The notes under the pieces: generated by a model
The model's input: the letters and a program-made list of their open reading frames with translations, nothing else
Database searches by the model: none
Told to the model about the DNA's origin: nothing
Translations under genes and position numbers: made by a program
Assembly: GCA_961205875.1 (NCBI GenBank)
Contig: OY540809.1
Location: 20,410,267-20,474,266 of the forward strand
Source of the DNA: Sialis fuliginosa
Taxonomy: Eukaryota > Arthropoda > Insecta > Megaloptera > Sialidae
Reading direction: 5' to 3'
Length of the DNA: 64,000 nucleotides
Shown here: piece after piece, positions 56,140 to 64,000 of the stretch
How positions within the stretch are numbered: the first letter of the stretch is position 1
Layout: every line of letters begins with the position of its first letter

Positions 56140-57529
56140 AAACTGTACGTCGTGTGTTTTTTATACAAGATACAGATACCTTTAATAAAAATATTTCCAA
56201 ATATTTTGTCAATTTGTAATTTAATAGAAAAATATATACGAGAAAATATTTTCTTCAACACTAAATTATTATTACAATTTTCTATTGACTACCAAGAGAG
56301 AGAAAGAGGGGGAAGGAGTAACGAGAAAGAGAAAAATTAATATGCATATATTTCCTTCCATTCAAATTAAAACATTAGTACCTACTTTTAGCAAATTAAG
56401 CCTCGTATCTAATCTTTGTAAAATGTATAATTTTCAATATAGAGTACACCAATGTGAACTATGTGAGGAGCAGCGGAACAAAATCGGATAAATCCACTTT
56501 GAACCGAAATGAATTTTTTTTCGTTTCGGCATTGTCAACCATCACCGGATCGACTGACCAAAGATTACGGATCAAATATTGCTAAAACCCCTTTAAAAAT
56601 TACTTTAAAAACGTTTCTCGGAACAAACGTTAACAAATCCACTAATAAAAGTTTGTGTGCAATTATTACGTTAAAATTTATTTGACAAAATATCCCTTAT
56701 TGATTAATAAGTTTAATTATTATTGTTTTCTTTCACTTACAACTTCTTGCTATTACAGGTTTTGATGTCTCTGTGGTTCAAATTTTAATAAATCCAATTT
56801 ATAGTGGAATAAAATCGAATATCTAATTTTTTAAAGTTATCCATCTTCCAACTTGTATTATGCAAAGACGCTAGTTAAAAATTTTGGGTATTAAAAAATC
56901 TTCACTGTACCTACCTATAACCATACTCAAAAGTTTAAAAAAGTACATGAAAATAGGCTAGTTACATTTTGACTTCTTCTGTAAAATTTACAAAAATGGA
57001 TTTATCCGGTTTTGTTCTGCTGCTCCTCATATATGATCCGTATAGAATACCTATCTATCTCTAGACAATTCCATTTTTATATAAAATGACTTTAAAAAGA
57101 AAATAGAATTGATATTAAAAAATAAATGACATACATAATACTTATATGTACTTCAGTAGCGATATTTGACGATTTTAAAAACATATCTCTTATTTGTACG
57201 TACATCCATACAATATATGTATATTTAAAAGAAACTTGCGAGAAGCATGCAAAACCAAAGTAACGTTCCTTTTTCCAGTAACACTTGTGCAGTTAATATT
57301 AATGAAGTGAGGAGCGAGTGTATTGCAGTCGTTGTGAATAAATCATTGCATGATAAAATAATTATACATCTAACGAACCCCGTTGCTATAACCAAACACA
57401 TATAGTATTTTATTTCAACAAATCATATAGCCATTTTAATATATGATCATATATTTGTGATCATCTATGGTCATGATATGGAATTATATAAAATATGACT
57501 ATAATTAATTATTCATATTTTTATATGAC
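56140..57529. other. AT-rich DNA, no supported gene
   Basis: A good acceptor-like sequence 'cttgctattacag|gtt' at 56757 is followed by only nine open codons. Two overlapping frames at 56152-56491 read through a GA-rich tract. 'cggataaatccact' (56486) and 'tggatttatccggttttgtt' (about 56998), with 'tgaggagcagcggaacaaaa' and 'ttgttctgctgctcctca', form an inverted pair about 500 bp apart. Confidence 0.4.
56461..57030. mobile_element. Inverted-ended segment, possible MITE
   Basis: 'atgtgaggagcagcggaaca' with 'aaatcggataaatcca' at the left is inverted at the right as 'tggatttatccggttttgtt' with 'ctgctgctcctcatat'. Left 'gaggagcag' starts at about 56465 and right 'ctgctcctc' ends at about 57029. 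The arms are about 33 bp, and the enclosed 500 bp has no frame. No target duplication was determined. Confidence 0.6.
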
Positions 57530-58113
57530 TAGCTGTACCCGCGGCTTCGCTCGCGTGGACTACGGAATTATTGTTTAGGATTTTTGAAAAATATAATTGC
57601 ATTAAGTATAAACATGATTAGTTTTTATTGTAATAATAACTAATCAATACCGAAATTACTTAACAAAAACAAATCAGAACAAAAAGTACTAATAATTTTT
57701 GTTCTGTTTAAATTCAAAAGTTAATTATTGAAAATAAAATAAACAATTGACGATCAAAAGACAACAGTCCGAATGGCGGCCGAGATACTCCGACGCGGCA
57801 CGTGTTCTTCAATTCGCGCGTTATTAATAATATTTTACCGTATATAACTTACTTAAAGTTATTTCTTAAACCAAAAGACCAAATTGGATGCTGTAAAGGG
57901 CAAATTATATCTACATTAAGTACTTATGACGATGAAATCATTTATTTCGATAAAGATTCATGTTTTGCAGATCATAATTTATAAGTCCACGTAAACAGAA
58001 CCCAAAGATTTTTAATTTTGTTTGTAACAAAAGCAGTCATTGTGGTTTAAATATAAAAGTTATATATATATAGTATCGCGGACTTTATTTTATATACATT
58101 AAGGATATATAGA
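57530..58113 (+). repeat. Interspersed repeat family G, copy 2
   Basis: 'actagctgtacccgcggctt', 'gtggactacggaattattgt', 'aatcagaacaaaaagtacta', 'attggatgctgtaaagggca' and 'tacattaagtacttatgacg', ending 'tacattaaggat'. It lacks the second half present in copy 1. The 60-codon frame inside is incidental. Confidence 0.78.
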
Positions 58114-58810
58114 TTATAAATGCCCATATCTGGTGTTTTTTTATGTTTGGACATATATATTTTTCCCGAGTATCTTTAATAATAAAAATCAAAGAACATG
58201 AAACTAATATTGATCGCTGCATATTTCGAGTATCTGGAAAAAAATACTAAAATATAACATTGTACAAAATTCGACAAAGGCAAAACCAACCTAAATTAAT
58301 CCCAGCTTTCTTTGCGTTTATGAATACATTTTTCCGTCAAAATGACAATAAAAAGCCGTAATTGAAATGGAAGCGTGTGATGAAATTTATTAATCTAGGC
58401 TTAGATATGTTGTGGCTTTTTTTAATCACGGTTTTGATTATTATATCAAGAGTTTACAACATCTACTGGATTTTGCGTGCGTGTTTTTTTTTAATTAAAC
58501 CAGTGTAATTATGTAATGCCATGTAATGACATTTGAAAATAAAATGTGTCCATTAAAAACGATATTGTACACTGCATTTGAATGATAATACTTAATATTT
58601 ATGTGTACGTTTAAACCGCTATTTATTCACATTCAGATATTATTGTGTCGTATGTTACATATGATTAAAAACGTCCGGTTTCAAAACGATCTCAAAAAGT
58701 GGTTCAGACAAAAATAAAAAAACTTTTTAAGAAAATATAAATATTAAATTTAAAAGTTTTTAAAGAAGATTTATTTTTTCTTTCTTAAAAAGTTCTTTTA
58801 TTGGCTTGTC

Positions 58811-59065
58811 TAGTATTGGTCGAGCATAGTCGAAAAACAAATTTTTTTAATTTTCTGCTTACCAGTTTTTTTTAAATTTGAGTTTCAATTTTAGACTATG
58901 GTTGAATTTTTCCAAAAAAGGGGGGGTGTACCAAAAAAGCGACTTATATAATATTGTAGTATTGGTCGAGCTTAGTCGAAATACAAATTTTTAGAATTTT
59001 CTGCTTGCCAGTTTTTTTTATTCGAGCTTGAATTTTGGGGTTAGGTTGAATTTTTCCAAGTGAGG
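58811..59065 (+). repeat. 146-bp direct tandem duplication
   Basis: 'tagtattggtcgagcatagt' at 58811 recurs as 'tagtattggtcgagcttagt' at 58957, each followed by 'aattttctgctt', 'ccagtttttttt' and 'ggttgaatttttccaa'. Two units, no target duplication visible. Confidence 0.75.
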
Positions 59066-59104
59066 TTGGTTCCGCACTTTTTTGTGTAGCTGTGTTATTA
59101 TGTA

Positions 59105-59215
59105 CTTTTGAGCATTTTTAGGGTTTTATTTTTTTGGAGTATCTTTGAAGTCCATGGTCAGATTCTGGTAACTCGAGAGTATACTTTTTCAAACAAATTG
59201 GTGCATATTTATCAG
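59105..59215 (+). repeat. Interspersed repeat family P, fragment 4
   Basis: 'gaagtccatggtcagattct', 'cgagagtatactttttcaaa' and 'ggtgcatatttatcag'. Internally deleted compared with copies 1 and 2. Confidence 0.65.
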
Positions 59216-59219
59216 TGTT

Positions 59220-61295
59220 TAAATAAATTTTAATACAAAATGACATCTTTGGTAAAATTAAATTAATATTAAAAAAAGATAGCATTTTACTCCATTTAAT
59301 ATAAAAATAAAATGGATTGTAATATATCATATTTAATATTAAAAATAATTTTGAATTTGTAAGTAGCTGCCCAATAGTGTCTAGTTAAACTATGATTTTT
59401 TGGAAATTTTTATTTACTGTTAAGTATCGATATTACATTTTATAGATGACCGAGGCATATTGCAACAAAAACGAAATATTGGTTTTGTAGTTTTAAATGA
59501 CTCTCATTCCTGAACTATTAGTTTTAGATATATACCGGAAGTAACATTCTTATTGGAAATTTTATTGTCTGTAAAATTGTTTCTGTTCATTTTTGCTCTA
59601 ACGTATCGTTTTCCCAGTATCGACGATTTAAGCATAAACGACACTGTATTTTTTTATATACTTAAATAATAAATTGTAATCTAAATATGTATAATTCGAT
59701 ATATTGTTTTTATTTACATGAAAAAAATATATATATTTTGTTTTGTTGTACCAGACAAGATCGATACGAGATAATTTAATTTTTATGAGATAAGTCTTAC
59801 ATAAATCTCGTCTTTAATATACGACAAGAAAATGTGATTTAACTAAAATATACTTTAAAAATAAAGTTAAAATAAAGGATGAATTATGACGAAATACTTA
59901 GTTAACTTACGTACTTAAATAATAAAAAAAAACTAGTTTCGAATATATTTGCCGACTTATAAAAACCACACAGAAGTCCTGTAGCTGCAGGAGATGCACA
60001 TAACTCTAACAGTTGAAGAGTTTTCCCATTATGTAACAATTTTATGACGTACTTACTTTTCAAACAATAATGTGAAAAATACCACATAGGTAAATGGCCA
60101 CTTTATCTGCTCTAAATTGTACCTCGAGAGATTTTGTTTCTATAAGAAGCGGGGATTTATTCCCGAGTTAATATAATGATAAAGTGCAATTACTCTCAGA
60201 GTATTTTTTTCTTATAATTTAATATTTAATATTCAGTTTTCATTAAAATTATTTGTTTTATATGTCTCTAAAAATATACCAGTAACGTTATGAAAATTCC
60301 CATGTAATCACTTGTATTAATTAAAGTTAATATTTAAAGTCTTTTCAATTGTTTATACTCGGTCTATTTCTCGAGTCGCGCGAAGAACGCGTTATTTTGA
60401 TCCAGGCACTCGGGTATCTCTCAAGCTCAAACTGAAAAGTTAGTAGACATATGCTTTCGCTGAGTTTTGTGATCTACAAAAAAGGTCCTGAGGCATTTTT
60501 TCGTATATTGCTTAGTTCTAGCTACGTAAGTCGAAATAAGTAAAAAAATGTTATTCATGTACACATAAGAATTAATTTGAGTGATTTTTACAATTGCACT
60601 GGTCTAAAAACCTTTTACATTAATTAATCGATAATCAAACTTTTCAAGCAGATTTTTTGTAACTACCTTAGTACACTTTTTCTAATTGTTTAAACAATTA
60701 TAATTTTGGGGGTACCAAATGATAGAAATAGTAGAGTACTGTTATTTTTTTTTAAATATCTCTTACCGTTTTGGAATAATTAAAAAAAAAATATACTCCA
60801 ATATTATGGGGTGTTTTAACCCCTTAATTTGAAAGGGTGCAACAATTAAAAAAAAAATTTATGATACGATAAAAATTGATCCAGAGAAAGATTTTTTTAA
60901 GCATTCAATTATAAGTTTTATTTTGAAATGATATTTTTTGACAATATAATTTTTTTTTATTTATATCTTTTACTTACTATATATTATCCATTATAACATT
61001 AATACTGTCGAGTAATCGATTGACAAACATAAGTTTGAAAAGACCTTAGTAGCACCAAAGGGTTAAATTGCATGTGTTGGTTTTCATAAGAAAATCTAGC
61101 AAAAACTTGTCTGAATACTTTAACAACTTCTACGGAGTAAATAGATTATATTATGTGCATGGCTATATCGAAGTCTTTAATTACGCTTTTTAACTTGAAA
61201 AGTGGCAATTAATATTTTGTATATTACCATAAACGGTCTACCTAATTTGTATGTCTAATACAACTTATGACGAAAGCAAAAAATATTTCGTTTCC
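59220..61295. other. 2 kb of AT-rich DNA, no recognised feature
   Basis: The frame at 59902-60087 (61 codons, minus) has no domain. Nothing else stands out beyond homopolymer runs. Confidence 0.5.
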
Positions 61296-61556
61296 ATATT
61301 TTATCTGCATAGCTGCTTAAGTTATAAAGGTAAATTCGTGAATAAATAGTCTTCTAGGTATTAAAATAAAAATTTCTACATTCAACCCCTAATGGCGGTG
61401 GTCAACAGGAGGATGGATTTTTGCAATTTTTAACTAAGAGTCAAAATATTTACGATTTTGTTTTATGAATAAAAATGAAGGGTCGTAATTAGTTTCATTT
61501 GATCCAGTGAGATAAATACTACGGGAGTGGTGGTTTTGAAAGTAGTGCTAGTAATG
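61296..61556 (+). repeat. Interspersed repeat family F, rearranged fragment
   Basis: 'ttttatctgcatagctgctt', 'aaaatttctacattcaaccc' and 'ttgcaatttttaactaagag', then 'gtaattagtttcatttgatc'. The order of segments differs from copy 2 and the GC-rich end is missing. Confidence 0.6.
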
Positions 61557-62105
61557 TATATAATAAAGATATAAAGATATGTACTGGTAAAACGTATAAC
61601 CATCTTGTTTTAATTCTGTTTTTTTGTAGAGCATATAGGTACCATTAAAAAAAAAGATAGAAATTATAAAAAAAACTATATTTTGTCCACAACGTCAAAG
61701 AGTTGTTTTTTTCTTTCCATACAAATGTTTATTACAGAGTCGAATGCAATATAAAGTGTTGCCTCGGTTTGGTAGCCACTACAATGTGAAATTGTTCATA
61801 AAATGTTAACTTCAAAGTCGTTACCGTTCCGTTATGAACATTCATGTAATATTTCACATCCTGTTACTTTTAAATATATTCCTGTTAAGTGTCGTACTTT
61901 TTTTTAAATCATGAATTTAAAACAACAACATCTTGAGTATGTCCTATAGGTCAGAGTTTCTCAATTTTTTTAAATAGGGACTCCTACGAAGTGTAAAAAA
62001 GAATGTCATAATAATTTTTATCCTAATTATTGGGGAACTGTTTGTACAATGTTAATAAATTTTTTAACTGTTTTATAGGAATTAAAATCAATTTGATAAT
62101 TATTA

Positions 62106-62290
62106 TACTGCTTGATTGATCTCGAAAATTACTGAACCGATTTGAATGGTATCTTCACTGTTAAAAGACCATGGAATTCGTTTAAGCTGAACAGTAGAGG
62201 TACCGTCATGGTGGGATGTGATACCTACGTATTTAGAGCATCCGATGACGCAAAAATTAACTGTTTTTGAAATCCGTATTTTGATTTTTG
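62106..62290 (+). repeat. Possible repeat fragment ('actgaaccgatttgaatgg')
   Basis: 'ctcgaaaattactgaaccga' resembles 'ctctgaaattactgaagcga' at 49690 and the start of 47550-47600. The 63-codon minus frame over it is not a recognised protein. Confidence 0.35.
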
Positions 62291-62682
62291 ACAAAAAATG
62301 GTAAAAATATTGTTTGATTTGATAATTGTTTTGACCAACGTTTCGCAGTACTTTACTTTGATTAAAATCTGTGAGGATATTAAGTGAAATTTATTACTAA
62401 ACGTTAATAAGAAAGCTCCGAGTTTTGTATTAACACAAAACGAACAATTTGCGGTCGGGAAATACGCGAGTTTTCAGGAAACGCTTTTCCTGTTTTTAAA
62501 TAAATCAGTCTGGGAGCAAGTGGGTGCATTCAAATCTAAACTAGAGAATTTACCACGAGTGATAATGTTACTACGCACGTAGAATTTATTTCCTCAGCAT
62601 CCGAGGAAAGCTTTTGGGGTCGTTATATACGGTCACATTTATCTATTGTATTTTATTGAATTAGATTATTTTTATAAAATAC

Positions 62683-62998
62683 TAGCTGCTACCCGCGACT
62701 TCGTTCGCATGGAATTTAGGTTAGCTAATACAGATTTCTGTTATGATAGTCGATAAAACAGGTTTTTAGTTTCACATTTGCACGCTAGATGTCTACACCA
62801 AAAAAGTATAACCAAATGCACGTATACAAATATCACACACTCATTTTTATCTAATACCTTTTTCGGGATACAAAGAAGTATATATCCTTCTTTAGGATGT
62901 AAGTTATCTTTCTGCCAATTTTTCCCAATATCGGCTCAGTGGATTAGTCGGGAAAAGACAGAGATACATTCAGAATTATAATATAAGTATGAATTATA
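62683..62998 (+). repeat. Interspersed repeat family E, copy 5
   Basis: 'actagctgctacccgcgact', 'tcgttcgcatggaatttagg', 'ctgttatgatagtcgataaa', 'acaaatatcacacactcat', 'tatatccttctttaggatg' and a worn end 'ataatataagtatgaatt'. The 67-codon plus frame is the repeat. Confidence 0.8.
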
Positions 62999-62999
62999 A

Positions 63000-64000
63000 C
63001 GATATAATAACTATTCTTTTATATTTTTTCTAGAATTTCACTATTATTCATGTAAATAGCTAAAATTATATTGTTTAAATATAAAATGCAAATAAAAATA
63101 TGATATGATGAAATGTTTGGCCGTGTGAAATGATTTTTATGTGTTGAGAAATTAAACAAGATATCAATTTAAGACTTATTTAAACATGTTTCTTCTAAAA
63201 TGGAATATATGTAAATAAATAAATACTGAACCGTGTGAAACAACTTTTGTTTGGTAAGAAATCGATGCGGGTCGGACAAAACAGAATATAGTAGTTCTTC
63301 TTTGCACCAAAAACTTTTTTACCAGTTCTATCTTACACAGTATTTCGACAACCCCATTTAAACTTTGTGCATGAACAAAAAGAAGTCGATATGTTTATTT
63401 CTCGATATTTCTAAGACTATAGTTCCCAATCGACGATCATTTTTTTTATTCTATTAGACGGGTTATATTTTTAAAAGAAATCGTATTAAAAAGTTTAAAT
63501 TTATGGCTACAGAGATTGTGATTTTATTACAAAACTTTCGTATTCTAGGTATTCATTTTTATATTCGTTTTGTTTGATTGTTACTTATTTATTCAGGATA
63601 TATGTTTATAAAAAATATCTGCCATATTTTATAAAAAAAAGTTAATAACCCGCACCTGTAACTGCATAGTTCTTAAGGATATTTAACCTAATCTAGGTTT
63701 TCTTACAGTCAAAGTTTCATCAAAACCGACTTAGCTGTTTTAAAATTATATAAATCAGAATAGACAGATACAAATTATATAAAAATAGATGGATTACAAT
63801 ATTGTATAAATAATTAGTTGTTTTGGCTTCTGAAAGCAACGATAATAGCAAATATAGTTTAATTTTATTCATTAAATATGTGATTTTCGATGGATAATTA
63901 TATTTGTAGTGCACATATTGCTAGGTCATTGAATTTTAATTAGTTTGAATAATATTCTTTCCAATAAAATAGTCAATAGAATAATGTAATAGCGAATTGA
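63000..64000. other. AT-rich DNA to the window edge
   Basis: A fragment at 63700-63790 ('agtttcatcaaaaccgactt', 'agaatagacagatac') resembles the end of repeat E. Otherwise nothing was recognised. Confidence 0.4.

Noticed and set aside
56745-56790. Strong acceptor 'cttgctattacag' as the exon following 35078-35113
   Set aside because: Phase 0 continuation gives only nine codons before TAA and no donor. It also lies within an inverted-ended segment.
1437-63000. Families E, F, G and M as Helitrons because copies end near 'ctagt'
   Set aside because: A 3' hairpin and AT-target insertion could not be shown consistently, so no class was assigned.
1-64000. CRISPR arrays, bacterial operons, integrated virus genes
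   Set aside because: No regular spacer arrays, ribosome-binding sites or viral coding regions were seen. Introns, TE content and composition are those of an animal genome.

Overview
This is an AT-rich piece of animal nuclear DNA, almost certainly from an insect. Several interspersed repeats have the form I associate with moth and butterfly genomes: copies that begin near 'acccgcgacttc' and end near 'aatattagtatggat', a 'gaagtcggtt' element, and a 'cttcccgttgacctagaatc' element. Lepidoptera is therefore my best guess, from memory of these repeats rather than from a marker gene. There are no operons, rRNAs or recognisable tRNAs, and no complete host gene is visible. The window reads as intergenic or deep intronic DNA built from layers of transposable elements.

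The one intact coding unit is a 3,544-bp hAT transposon (7136-10679) with a perfect 8-bp target duplication, 16-bp inverted ends and subterminal GCGGAT repeats. Its two-exon gene on the minus strand encodes a full 638-residue transposase with a BED finger, a D-D-E triad and the hAT dimerisation end. It sits inside an older repeat. Two other copies of that repeat in the window (about 23230 and 47495) lack the insertion and show the empty site.

The main host-gene candidate is a short exon on the plus strand at 34998-35113. It has a strong acceptor, an in-frame upstream stop, a start codon, twelve codons resembling a signal-peptide start, and a GTAAGT donor. If real, much of the window lies in its long introns. 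No continuing exon was found.

The rest is mostly non-autonomous elements whose ends can be read: five elements flanked by TTAA (2636, 4058, 27920, 33040, 40956), three further hAT-type MITEs with 8-bp duplications (13258, 28869, 37776), two TTA-flanked Harbinger-like MITEs (49339, 52545), a four-copy TA-flanked family (20289, 24370, 29785, 49904) and a single TA-flanked MITE (48331). There is also a foldback element with a MITE in its loop (1640-2407), a decayed mariner transposase (36352-37029) and a 159-bp insertion with a 13-bp target duplication (35858-36016). Other multi-copy families lack clear ends. A 291-bp palindrome made of a 21-bp minisatellite lies at 16568-16858. Nesting is frequent and gives relative ages.

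Gaps between entries are AT-rich DNA with no recognised feature. Boundaries of families without target duplications are accurate to tens of bases only.
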